Source: an uncultured Pelagibacteraceae bacterium
GTDB taxonomy: Bacteria > Pseudomonadota > Alphaproteobacteria > Pelagibacterales > Pelagibacteraceae
DNA length: 6,049 nt
Direction of reading: 5' to 3'
Assembly (NCBI GenBank): GCA_902632515.1
Contig: CACPDA010000020.1
Coordinates: forward strand, 1 to 6,049
Below the pieces are notes generated by a model. That model searched no databases, was not told where the DNA came from, and worked only from the letters and a program-made list of their open reading frames with translations. Made by a program: the position numbers and the translations under genes. Positions 1 to 6,049 of this stretch are shown in pieces; positions within the stretch are counted from its first letter, which is position 1, and each line of letters begins with the position of its first letter.

Positions 1-1
1 A

Positions 2-556
2 GTTGTTTTGCCAGGTGGTTTTTCATATGGTGACTATCTTCGTTGTGGAAGTATGGCCTCAAAATCAAAAATAATGAGGTCAGTAATTGATTTTGCTAAC
101 TCCGGAGGTTTGGTAATGGGTATTTGTAATGGTTTTCAAATTTTGGTTGAAACTGGATTAGTGCCAGGAGTTTTGCTAAGAAACAAATATCTTGAATTCA
201 TCTGCAAGAATGTTTTTATAAAAATAAAAAATAAAGATAATCCTTTCTTTAAAAATTTAGATAAGAATGTTTTAGAACTTCATATTGCTCATAATGAAGG
301 TAATTATTTCTGCACCACAGAACAATTAAAAGAAATTGAAGATCACGACCAAGTAGCAATATACTATTCAAATCAAGATGGAAAGATTGAGGAAAAATTC
401 AATCCTAACGGATCTTTAAATAATATAGCTGGAATTTTTAATAAGAAAAAAAACGTTTTAGGTATGATGCCTCACCCTGAAAGAATGATTGATAAAAGTT
501 TATCAGGGGAAGATGGGTCTATATTCTTCAAAAATTTTTTTAATAATATCAAATAA
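2..556 (+). CDS. purQ: Phosphoribosylformylglycinamidine synthase, glutaminase subunit PurQ (5' end missing)
   Basis: Class I glutamine amidotransferase subunit of FGAM synthase. It hydrolyses glutamine and passes ammonia to PurL for the fourth step of purine synthesis in the cytoplasm. The reading frame is open from base 2, and the first visible residues, [11 protein letters not shown], are an internal PurQ motif. The gene therefore starts outside the window and the TTG at 8 is not its start. About 184 residues are visible, against about 220-230 for a whole PurQ, so roughly 40 N-terminal residues are missing. Numbering from the codon at 8, the nucleophile is Cys40 in [10 protein letters not shown], and the rest of the triad is His156 and Glu158 in [17 protein letters not shown] (91-100) is also typical. 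The stop shares one base with the purL start (TAATG). No Shine-Dalgarno sequence precedes purL, so purL translation probably depends on ribosomes finishing purQ. The small separate PurQ, as opposed to the fused large PurL, implies a PurS gene nearby, probably upstream. Confidence 0.96.
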   Translation, partial: VVLPGGFSYGDYLRCGSMASKSKIMRSVIDFANSGGLVMGICNGFQILVETGLVPGVLLRNKYLEFICKNVFIKIKNKDNPFFKNLDKNVLELHIAHNEGNYFCTTEQLKEIEDHDQVAIYYSNQDGKIEEKFNPNGSLNNIAGIFNKKKNVLGMMPHPERMIDKSLSGEDGSIFFKNFFNNIK

Positions 557-2748
557 TGGAAGTTAACGAAAAAATTGCACTAGATCACGGATTAAAAAAA
601 GATGAGTACAAAAAAATTTGTGATTTATTAAAAAGAACACCAAATATTACTGAGCTTGGAATATTTTCAGCTATGTGGAATGAACACTGTTCTTATAAGT
701 CTTCGAGACTTCATCTTAAAAAATTACCTACAAAAGGAAAAAATGTTATTCAGGGACCTGGGGAAAATGCTGGTGTAATTGATATTGAAGATGGAGATGC
801 AATTGTTTTTAAAATTGAAAGTCATAATCACCCATCTTTTATTGAACCTTACCAGGGTGCTGCTACCGGCGTAGGTGGAATTATGAGAGATGTATTTACC
901 ATGGGTGCAAGACCTATAGCTAATTTAAATTCAATTCATTTTGGCTCACCTCAGCACAAAAAGACAAAAAATTTACTAAGAGGTGTTGTTCATGGAATTG
1001 GTGGATATGGAAATTGTATGGGTGTACCAACTATTGCAGGACAAACTTCCTTCGATAGCTCTTACAATGGAAACATTTTAGTTAATGCTATGACATTAGG
1101 TCTGGTAAAAAAAAATAAGATCTTTTACTCTAAAGCCGCTGGTTTAGATAAACCAGTAATTTATGTAGGATCTAAAACTGGAAGGGATGGAATACATGGA
1201 GCCAGCATGGCGTCTGCCAGTTTTGATGAAAAAATTGAGGAAAAAAAACCAACAGTTCAAGTTGGAGATCCTTTTACAGAAAAACTTCTTCTTGAAGCTT
1301 GTTTAGAATTAATGTCAGGTGACTCAATAATAGCTATACAAGATATGGGTGCAGCTGGTCTTACATCTTCAAGTATCGAAATGGCATCAAAAGGCAATCT
1401 TGGAATTGAAATAAATCTAAATAAAGTACCGTGTAGAGAAAGTAAAATGACACCTTATGAAATTATGCTTTCAGAAAGTCAAGAAAGAATGCTTATAGTT
1501 TTAGAAAATGGAAAAGAAGATCAAGCTAAAAAAATATTTGATAAGTGGAATTTAGATTTTGCCGTAATAGGTAAAACAACAAATTCAAAAAATATCGAAT
1601 TATATTTCGATAATAAAAAAGTGGCTAATATTCCTGTAAATACTTTAGTTGAAAATTCACCAATGTATGATCGAAAATGGAAAAAAGCAAAATTACCAAA
1701 AAAAAATATAATTAAAAAAGAAATATTAAATAAATTAAATATTAAAGATGTTTTGTTAAAAATTTTATCGAACCCTAATATTTGTAACAAAGAATGGATT
1801 TGGCAACAATATGATCATACTGTTATGGGTGATACAATTCAAAAACCTGGTGGTGATTCTGGTGTTGTAAGAGTCCATGGTACTAATAAAGCTATTGCAG
1901 CAACAGTTGACTCATCAGCAGTTTATTGCTGGGCTCATCCTCTCACTGGAGGAAAACAGGTAGTTTGTGAAAGTTGGAGAAATTTAATTTCTGTTGGTGC
2001 AACTCCAATTGCAATTACAAATTGTTTAAATTTTGGTAGTCCTGAAAATGAGGAGAATATGGGTGAGTTCGTGGAGTGTGTCCAAGGAATTGGTGATGCA
2101 TCTGAATATCTAAAATTTCCTGTAGTTTCAGGAAATGTATCTTTTTATAATCAAACTAAAGAAATTGGTATCAAACCAACGCCTTCGATAGGAGGTGTGG
2201 GTCTAATCAAAAATCTTGATCAAATGATTACAATGGAATTTAAAAAAATTTCTAATTTAGTTTTAATTATTGGAAAAACTGAGGGGCATTTAAATCAAAG
2301 TCTTTTTGCAAGAAGTATACTAAATGAAAAAAACGGCCCACCACCTGAAATAAATTTATTTAATGAAAAAAATAATGGTGAAACTTTGCTACAATTAATA
2401 AAAGATAATTATATTAAAAGTGCTCATGATATTTCACTTGGGGGAATACTTACTGCTGTAAGCAAAATGTGTATTAAAGGAAACAAGGGTATTGCGTTTA
2501 ATAAACCGAAGTATTCGATGCATGAAATTGAATATCTATTTTCAGAAGATCAAGGAAGATATGTAATAGAAATTGATTCATCTGATTTAAAGAAAGTTAC
2601 AAAAATATTAGAAAAAAATTCAGTCCATTTTGAAGAATTAGGTATAATTACTGATAAACACATGATTATTAATCAAAAGACAAAAGTTACAATTGACGAA
2701 TTAAAATCATATAATACAAATTGGTTAAAAAACTATATGAGTTCATAA
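556..2748 (+). CDS. purL: Phosphoribosylformylglycinamidine synthase, synthetase subunit PurL (small type)
   Basis: ATP-dependent synthetase subunit of FGAM synthase, converting FGAR plus ammonia (from PurQ) to FGAM in purine synthesis. At 730 residues it matches the small PurL of the three-part PurLQS enzyme rather than the roughly 1300-residue fused form. The N-terminal half carries [15 protein letters not shown] (37-51, with the family's catalytic His at 44), [10 protein letters not shown] (64-73), KIESHNHPS (86-94) and [20 protein letters not shown] (98-117). It continues with [10 protein letters not shown] (206-215) and [10 protein letters not shown] (233-242). The second AIRS-like repeat begins near [11 protein letters not shown] (416-426) and has GGDSGVV (431-437), [12 protein letters not shown] (464-475) and [10 protein letters not shown] (489-498). 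The start at 556 overlaps the purQ stop by one base and gives the usual N-terminus. No Shine-Dalgarno sequence is visible in the AT-only stretch before it. The gene contains A runs of 9 (1107-1115) and 8 (1241-1248) without losing frame. An open frame on the opposite strand at 1521-1790 is a shadow of this gene. Confidence 0.98.
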   Translation: MEVNEKIALDHGLKKDEYKKICDLLKRTPNITELGIFSAMWNEHCSYKSSRLHLKKLPTKGKNVIQGPGENAGVIDIEDGDAIVFKIESHNHPSFIEPYQGAATGVGGIMRDVFTMGARPIANLNSIHFGSPQHKKTKNLLRGVVHGIGGYGNCMGVPTIAGQTSFDSSYNGNILVNAMTLGLVKKNKIFYSKAAGLDKPVIYVGSKTGRDGIHGASMASASFDEKIEEKKPTVQVGDPFTEKLLLEACLELMSGDSIIAIQDMGAAGLTSSSIEMASKGNLGIEINLNKVPCRESKMTPYEIMLSESQERMLIVLENGKEDQAKKIFDKWNLDFAVIGKTTNSKNIELYFDNKKVANIPVNTLVENSPMYDRKWKKAKLPKKNIIKKEILNKLNIKDVLLKILSNPNICNKEWIWQQYDHTVMGDTIQKPGGDSGVVRVHGTNKAIAATVDSSAVYCWAHPLTGGKQVVCESWRNLISVGATPIAITNCLNFGSPENEENMGEFVECVQGIGDASEYLKFPVVSGNVSFYNQTKEIGIKPTPSIGGVGLIKNLDQMITMEFKKISNLVLIIGKTEGHLNQSLFARSILNEKNGPPPEINLFNEKNNGETLLQLIKDNYIKSAHDISLGGILTAVSKMCIKGNKGIAFNKPKYSMHEIEYLFSEDQGRYVIEIDSSDLKKVTKILEKNSVHFEELGIITDKHMIINQKTKVTIDELKSYNTNWLKNYMSS

Positions 2749-2978
2749 TGGCAATGGATCTGAAAGAAATTGAAAAACATATAAAAGAGGCAATACCAGA
2801 TGCCCTAATTGAAATACAAGATTTAGCAGGAGACGGTAATCATTATTCAGCAACAATTACATCATCACAATTTTCAGGTAAAAGTAAAATTGAGCAACAT
2901 AAAATGGTATACAATTCTTTAAAAGGCAAAATGGGTAATGAACTTCATGCTTTAGCAATTAAAACGAAGGAACAATAA
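2748..2978 (+). CDS. bolA: BolA-family protein (BolA2/IbaG-like), partner of the CGFS glutaredoxin
   Basis: A 76-residue BolA-fold protein. Members bind a [2Fe-2S] cluster jointly with monothiol CGFS glutaredoxins and act in iron-sulphur trafficking or iron sensing in the cytoplasm. The sequence shows the family core IQDLAGDGNHYSATI (23-37), FSGKSKIEQHKMVYNSL (42-58) and the C-terminal ELHALAIKT (65-73). His32, His51 and His67 are present. His67 in the HALA motif sits where the conserved BolA cluster ligand is found. I chose ATG 2748 because its A is the last base of the purL stop, as at the other two junctions of this operon. ATG 2754 would give 74 residues. The frame can be extended back to a TTG at 2721, but that only adds purL-overlapping sequence with no family match. 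The stop overlaps the grxD start by one base. This adjacency strongly supports a BolA-glutaredoxin pair. Whether it also has a morphogene-like DNA-binding role cannot be told from sequence. Confidence 0.93.
   Translation: MAMDLKEIEKHIKEAIPDALIEIQDLAGDGNHYSATITSSQFSGKSKIEQHKMVYNSLKGKMGNELHALAIKTKEQ
2967..2971 (+). promoter_or_regulatory. Shine-Dalgarno sequence for grxD
   Basis: AAGGA lies within the last codons of bolA with 6 bases before the grxD ATG at 2978. This is the only one of the three TAATG junctions in the operon with a recognisable ribosome binding site; purL has none and bolA has at best a weak GAG. grxD may therefore be initiated independently as well as by coupling to bolA. This rests on motif and spacing only. 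Confidence 0.6.
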
Positions 2979-3310
2979 TGGATGATAAAACAAAGAATTT
3001 AATTCAAAATCATATTGACAACAATGAAGTTTGTTTATTTATGAAAGGTACACCAGACGCACCCCAATGTGGATTTTCTATGGCAGTATCTAATATGCTT
3101 AAAATTTTAGAAGTTAACTTCAAAGGTATCAATGTTTTGGAAGATCAGTCTTTAAGAGAAGGAATAAAAGTTTTTAGTGACTGGCCTACGATTCCACAAC
3201 TATATATTAAAAAAGAATTTGTCGGAGGATGCGATATAGTTAAAGAAATGTATGAAAATGGGGAATTAAAAAAAGCTTTTGATAATCAGGGTATTAATTA
3301 TAAAAAATAA
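2978..3310 (+). CDS. grxD: Monothiol CGFS glutaredoxin (Grx4/GrxD type)
   Basis: A 110-residue single-domain monothiol glutaredoxin. The class forms dimers bridging a glutathione-ligated [2Fe-2S] cluster and transfers clusters to target proteins or shares one with BolA. The signature is complete: FMKGTPDAPQCGFS (21-34) with active-site Cys31 and the glutathione-contacting Lys23, then WPTIPQLYI (69-77) and GGCDIVKEM (83-91). The CGFS motif has no second cysteine, so classical dithiol reductase activity is unlikely. Length is normal for bacterial GrxD. It is the last gene of the purQ-purL-bolA-grxD unit and has its own AAGGA site. Its stop codon is 2 bases from the stop of rpsD on the other strand, with no GC-rich hairpin between, so the end of the transcript is not defined by an obvious intrinsic terminator. 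Confidence 0.97.
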   Translation: MDDKTKNLIQNHIDNNEVCLFMKGTPDAPQCGFSMAVSNMLKILEVNFKGINVLEDQSLREGIKVFSDWPTIPQLYIKKEFVGGCDIVKEMYENGELKKAFDNQGINYKK

Positions 3311-3312
3311 TT

Positions 3313-3930
3313 TTATCTAGAGTAGTATTCAATAACTAAGTTTGGTTCCATTACAATTGGATAAGGTACTTCCTCAAACTTTGGTACTCTTACAAATTTA
3401 AATTTTTTATTTTTTGCATCCATCTGAATATATTCTGGAGTTTCTCTTTCTTTATTAGCTAGAGCAATATCAATTATTGCTAACTGTTTGGATTTATCTT
3501 TGATTTCAATAGTGTCTTCCTCTCTGACAGAGTAACTAGCAATGTTAACTTTTTTTCCGTTAACTTTTACATGACCATGGTTAATTAATTGTCTAGCTGA
3601 AAATATAGTTGTCGCAAATTTTGCTCTATAAATTACTGCATCGAGTCTTCTTTCAAGCAAACCTATTAAATTTTCACTTGTATCACCTTTAAGCATACTT
3701 GCTTTTTTGTAAATATTTCTAAATTGTCTTTCATTAATGTTTCCATAATAAGCTTTCAGCTTTTGTTTAGCTTGTAACTGAATTCCATAATCTGATGGTT
3801 TAGATGTTTTGGTTTGACCATGTTGACCTGGACCATATGCCCTAGTATTAAAAGGACTTTTTGGTCTACCCCAAAGATTTACTTTTAATCTTCTGTCTAC
3901 TTTATGTTTAGAGTTTAATCTTTTTGTCAT
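3313..3930 (-). CDS. rpsD: Small ribosomal subunit protein S4
   Basis: S4 binds the 5' domain of 16S rRNA, nucleates 30S assembly and helps shape the mRNA entry channel and decoding accuracy. The protein is 205 residues, the usual bacterial length. It begins [15 protein letters not shown], followed by NLWGRPKSP (18-26) and YGPGQHG (32-38), which match the alphaproteobacterial style of S4; no zinc-binding cysteines are present. The S4 RNA-binding domain spans about 94-155, including [13 protein letters not shown] (94-106) and the [17 protein letters not shown] stretch (112-128). An in-frame TAG lies directly before ATG 3930, so no upstream start is possible. rpsD stands apart from the large ribosomal protein operons. 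It follows trmJ after 28 bases and has its own strong promoter there. The only purine-rich site upstream, AAGGAG at 3960-3955, is 24 bases from the start, too far for normal Shine-Dalgarno use. Confidence 0.98.
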   Translation of the reverse strand: MTKRLNSKHKVDRRLKVNLWGRPKSPFNTRAYGPGQHGQTKTSKPSDYGIQLQAKQKLKAYYGNINERQFRNIYKKASMLKGDTSENLIGLLERRLDAVIYRAKFATTIFSARQLINHGHVKVNGKKVNIASYSVREEDTIEIKDKSKQLAIIDIALANKERETPEYIQMDAKNKKFKFVRVPKFEEVPYPIVMEPNLVIEYYSR

Positions 3931-3942
3931 CTAATAGAGGGC

Positions 3943-3970
3943 TTTATAAACTTACTCCTTATTTTGTCAA
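3943..3970 (-). promoter_or_regulatory. Sigma-70-type promoter for rpsD
   Basis: On the minus strand a perfect -35 box TTGACA (3970-3965) is followed by a 16-base spacer and a -10 box TATAAA (3948-3943, one mismatch to TATAAT). The -35 box is made of the Leu-Thr codons at the end of trmJ, and the spacer contains the trmJ stop. Directly after the -10 box comes GCCCTC, a GC-rich discriminator that stands out in this AT-rich DNA; such discriminators are typical of stringently controlled ribosomal promoters. Transcription is predicted to start near 3936-3935, only 5-6 bases before the rpsD ATG. The boxes and spacing are read directly. Promoter activity and growth-rate control are inference. Confidence 0.7.
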
Positions 3971-4684
3971 TCTACGTTTTTTACCTAAACTTGCAAATAC
4001 ACCTGATAATATACGAGTTTCTTTATCAGATAACTCCATTTTGTAAAAAATATTTCTTAAGTTTTCAAGCATCTTTGGTCTCTTTTCTTTAGGTCGAAAA
4101 AAATCTATTTCATCTAAATGTTTTATACAAAGACTAAGCATTGATTGTATTTCTTTTTTACTTGCGGATTTGACCTTTTTTGATTTTTTAAACGGTGTGT
4201 TTCTTAGTTTTATGATGCTAGCTACAAATTGAGCGACTATAATTAAACTATGAGACAAATTAAGTGATCTAAAATCAGGATTAGTAGGTATTTGTAAAGT
4301 GTAATTAGCATAACTAACCTCATTATTTGATAAACCTGATGACTCTGATCCAAATAAAAAACCAATTTTTTTTTTGAAATTGATCTTTTTTAGATCTTCT
4401 AGATTAATATGTTTGATATTTTTATTTCTAAATCTTGCAGAAGTGGCAATTAATATATCAATTTTGCTGATAGCCTTTTCTAAAGAATTATAATTTTTAC
4501 TTTGTTTAATTATATCTTTAGCTCCAACAGATGTAGCTAAAATTTTGTCATTTGGAAAAATCGGTTTGGGATTAACTAAAATTAAATTCTTAAAATTAAA
4601 ATTCTTAATTGCCCTAGCACATGCACCAATATTTTCTGATAATTGAGGCTGATGAAGAATAAAAGAGATATTGTTTTTACTCAT
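3959..4684 (-). CDS. trmJ: tRNA 2'-O-methyltransferase of the TrmJ/SpoU (SPOUT) family
   Basis: SAM-dependent methyltransferase of the trefoil-knot SPOUT class. TrmJ proteins 2'-O-methylate position 32 (Cm32/Um32) in the anticodon loop of several tRNAs. At 241 residues it has the TrmJ length. Motif 1 is HQPQLSENIGACARAIKNF (11-29), with Arg24 at the family's catalytic position. Motif 2 is FGSESSGLSN (111-120) and motif 3 is IPTNPDFRSLNLSHS (132-146); the last two form the knot and SAM site. The C-terminal region at about 195-233 (FFRPKEKRPKMLENLRNIF and LSDKETRILSGVF) is the TrmJ-type extension, which favours TrmJ over TrmL. The ATG at 4684 directly abuts the cimA stop with no spacer or Shine-Dalgarno sequence, suggesting coupled translation. 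A run of ten A in the coding strand (4375-4366, Lys104-106) keeps frame. The last codons contain the -35 box of the rpsD promoter. Substrate position is inferred from family, not visible directly. Confidence 0.93.
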   Translation of the reverse strand: MSKNNISFILHQPQLSENIGACARAIKNFNFKNLILVNPKPIFPNDKILATSVGAKDIIKQSKNYNSLEKAISKIDILIATSARFRNKNIKHINLEDLKKINFKKKIGFLFGSESSGLSNNEVSYANYTLQIPTNPDFRSLNLSHSLIIVAQFVASIIKLRNTPFKKSKKVKSASKKEIQSMLSLCIKHLDEIDFFRPKEKRPKMLENLRNIFYKMELSDKETRILSGVFASLGKKRRLTK

Positions 4685-6049
4685 TTATTTACTAGCAGGG
4701 GCATTATCTTTAAATAGTTTATAATCTAAACTATCTATTAGTGCTTTAAATGAAGCATCGATAATGTTTGTAGATACACCAATAGTAAACCAATTTTTTC
4801 CTTGAGAGTCTGTACTTTCAATTGATACTCTTGTTACAGCTTCAGTACCTGTATTTAAAATTCTAACTTTATAATCAACTAATTTTAAATCTTTCAAATA
4901 CTTAGAATATTTTGCTAGTCGATCTACGTTCTGTCTTATAGCATTGTCTAAAGCGTTTACTGGACCATTACCCTCTCCCTCACACATAATTTTTTCGCCA
5001 TCAACTTCTAATTGAGCTTTTGCTGAAGAAACTATTTCACCAGATTTATTTTTTTTTACTGAAACATCGTATTCATTAATTGATATATACCTTGGTATTT
5101 CTCCAATAATTCTTCTAGCTAACAATTCAAATGATGCGTCAGCACCATCGTAACTATAACCAATAAATTCTCTATCTTTGACCTCATCTAATAATTTTTT
5201 AATTTTTGGATCATTTTCTTCAATATCAATTTTAATACTTTTTAATCTTGAGATTATATTTGATTTTCCAGACTGATCTGAGACAACGATATTTCTTACA
5301 TTCCCAACTTCTTCTGGATTAATATGTTCATAGGTTTTTGGATCTTTTTGCACAGCAGATACGTGTAATCCTCCTTTATGTGAAAAAGCTGCAGCACCAA
5401 CATAAGGTAAATGTTTATTAGGTTTTCTATTTAAAATTTCATCTAATAGTCTCGAACAATCTGTAAGTTTTTTTATATTTTCTGTCTTTATGCCAATTTC
5501 AAATTGAGATGAAAAATCTTTCTTCAAAAAAAATGTTGGAATTAATGACATTAAATTTGCATTACCACATCTTTCACCTAATCCATTTATTGTACCTTGA
5601 ATTTGTCTTACACCAGATAATACTGCTGCTAATGAATTAGCAACCGCGTTCCCAGTGTCATTATGTGCGTGAATTCCTAGGTTTTTTCCTGGTACTACTT
5701 TTATAACTTCGCTGATTATTTTTGTAATTTCATGTGGAAGTGTTCCTCCATTTGTATCACATAGTACAATCCATCTAGCACCTTGATCATAAGCAGCTTT
5801 AATACAAGAAAGTGCATATTTTGAATTTGCTTTATAGCCATCAAAAAAATGTTCTGCATCAAACATAAACTCTTTTTTTGCTTTGACAAAATGTTTGGCG
5901 CTTTCGGAAATATTTTCTAAGTTCTGCTCATTTGAAATTCCTAAAGCAACATCGACATGAAAATCCCAAGACTTTCCTACCAAACAAACTGCGGATGTAT
6001 TAGAATTCATAATCGCTGATAACCCAGTATCATTTTCTGCACTTCGACC
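4685..6049 (-). CDS. cimA: (R)-citramalate synthase (5' end missing)
   Basis: Condenses pyruvate and acetyl-CoA to (R)-citramalate, which LeuCD and LeuB then turn into 2-oxobutyrate for isoleucine without threonine deaminase. The frame is open to the right edge. The 13 codons before Met 6010 read GRSAENDTGLSAI, an internal part of the family, so Met 6010 is not the start. About 454 residues are visible of an expected 530-540; the N-terminal LRDGxQ catalytic motif lies outside. Numbering from Met 6010, CLVGKSWDFHV (9-19), FDAEHFFDGYK (50-60) and LCDTNGG (83-89) are hallmarks of the CimA branch of the isopropylmalate synthase family. The metal-binding HAHND is at 114-118, followed by GLGERCGNANL (143-153) and FSHKGGLHVSAV (209-220). 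The C-terminal LeuA-type dimerisation and regulatory domain covers about 285-431 and suggests feedback control by a branched-chain product. A homocitrate or 2-isopropylmalate synthase is less likely given the CimA-specific motifs. The stop abuts the trmJ start. Confidence 0.94.
   Translation of the reverse strand, partial: GRSAENDTGLSAIMNSNTSAVCLVGKSWDFHVDVALGISNEQNLENISESAKHFVKAKKEFMFDAEHFFDGYKANSKYALSCIKAAYDQGARWIVLCDTNGGTLPHEITKIISEVIKVVPGKNLGIHAHNDTGNAVANSLAAVLSGVRQIQGTINGLGERCGNANLMSLIPTFFLKKDFSSQFEIGIKTENIKKLTDCSRLLDEILNRKPNKHLPYVGAAAFSHKGGLHVSAVQKDPKTYEHINPEEVGNVRNIVVSDQSGKSNIISRLKSIKIDIEENDPKIKKLLDEVKDREFIGYSYDGADASFELLARRIIGEIPRYISINEYDVSVKKNKSGEIVSSAKAQLEVDGEKIMCEGEGNGPVNALDNAIRQNVDRLAKYSKYLKDLKLVDYKVRILNTGTEAVTRVSIESTDSQGKNWFTIGVSTNIIDASFKALIDSLDYKLFKDNAPASK

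Noticed and set aside
8..10. TTG as start of purQ
   Set aside because: The frame is open upstream, and [11 protein letters not shown] is an internal motif of PurQ; the gene is cut by the window edge.
535..541. T run at the end of purQ as an intrinsic terminator before purL
   Set aside because: Only AT pairing with the preceding A run is possible, there is no GC stem, and purL overlaps purQ in one operon.
1521..1790. 89-codon open frame on the minus strand inside purL, hydrophobic and phenylalanine-rich
   Set aside because: It lies wholly inside a well-conserved purL and has no recognisable motif. Its Phe/Leu/Ile-rich composition is what the antisense of A-rich lysine and asparagine codons gives.
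2686..2715. Perfect TATAAT (2710-2715) with a GTTACA box 18 bases upstream, as an internal promoter for bolA-grxD
   Set aside because: TATAAT occurs by chance every several hundred bases at this composition, the -35 match is only 4 of 6, and the tight coupling to purL makes it unnecessary. A mapped start near 2722 would revive it.
2721..2747. TTG start extending bolA by nine residues
   Set aside because: The extension overlaps the purL C-terminus and matches no BolA sequence. ATG 2748 fits the TAATG pattern of the operon and the family length.
3271..3280. AAAAGCTTTT palindrome in grxD
   Set aside because: It has no loop, encodes conserved-region Lys-Ala-Phe codons and is expected in A/T-rich coding sequence.
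3955..3960. AAGGAG as ribosome binding site of rpsD
   Set aside because: It is 24 bases from ATG 3930, and an in-frame TAG directly precedes that ATG, so no closer start exists. The site also falls between the -35 and -10 boxes. It could serve only a read-through transcript from trmJ.
4714..4734. Perfect 8-base inverted repeat (ATAGTTTA / TAAACTAT, 5-base loop) near the 3' end of cimA
   Set aside because: It has a single G-C pair, no T run at the right place and lies in conserved coding sequence about 30 bases before trmJ. A stem this weak is expected by chance in AT-rich DNA.
6008..6010. ATG 6010 as start of cimA
   Set aside because: The 13 in-frame codons upstream (GRSAENDTGLSAI) look like CimA, and the essential LRDGxQ region is not yet reached, so the start is outside the window.

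Overview
The window is almost entirely coding and AT-rich (roughly 30% G+C by eye). It has 1-base gene overlaps and short or absent spacers, and lysine/isoleucine/asparagine-rich proteins full of A runs. Gene content and order (purQ-purL-bolA-grxD facing rpsD-trmJ) match what I recall of alphaproteobacteria. With the base composition and compactness, this points to a streamlined marine alphaproteobacterium of the SAR11/Pelagibacterales type. That placement is inference from composition, protein style and recalled synteny, not from a search.

Layout. On the plus strand, bases 2-3310 hold a tightly coupled operon: the 3' part of purQ, complete purL, a small bolA-family gene and a CGFS monothiol glutaredoxin gene (grxD). 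All three internal junctions have the same TAATG form, in which the last A of the stop codon is the first base of the next start codon. On the minus strand, reading from the right edge, are cimA (5' end outside the window), trmJ and rpsD (6049-3313). cimA abuts trmJ with no spacer, and trmJ is separated from rpsD by 28 bases. The two gene groups converge at 3310/3313 with only 2 bases between the stop codons. There is no intergenic stretch over 30 bases, and no tRNA, rRNA, mobile element, CRISPR array or phage feature.

How the genes work together. PurQ and PurL, with PurS presumably encoded just upstream, make up formylglycinamidine ribonucleotide synthase of purine synthesis. BolA and the CGFS glutaredoxin are known partners that share a [2Fe-2S] cluster in iron-sulphur trafficking. 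CimA makes citramalate from pyruvate and acetyl-CoA, the first step of the threonine-independent isoleucine route. TrmJ methylates the tRNA anticodon loop and S4 (rpsD) nucleates assembly of the 30S subunit.

The window is an ordinary housekeeping region and I do not see a new biological system. The best regulatory signal is a near-consensus sigma-70-type promoter for rpsD. Its perfect TTGACA box lies in the last codons of trmJ, it has a GC-rich discriminator, and it predicts an almost leaderless rpsD mRNA.
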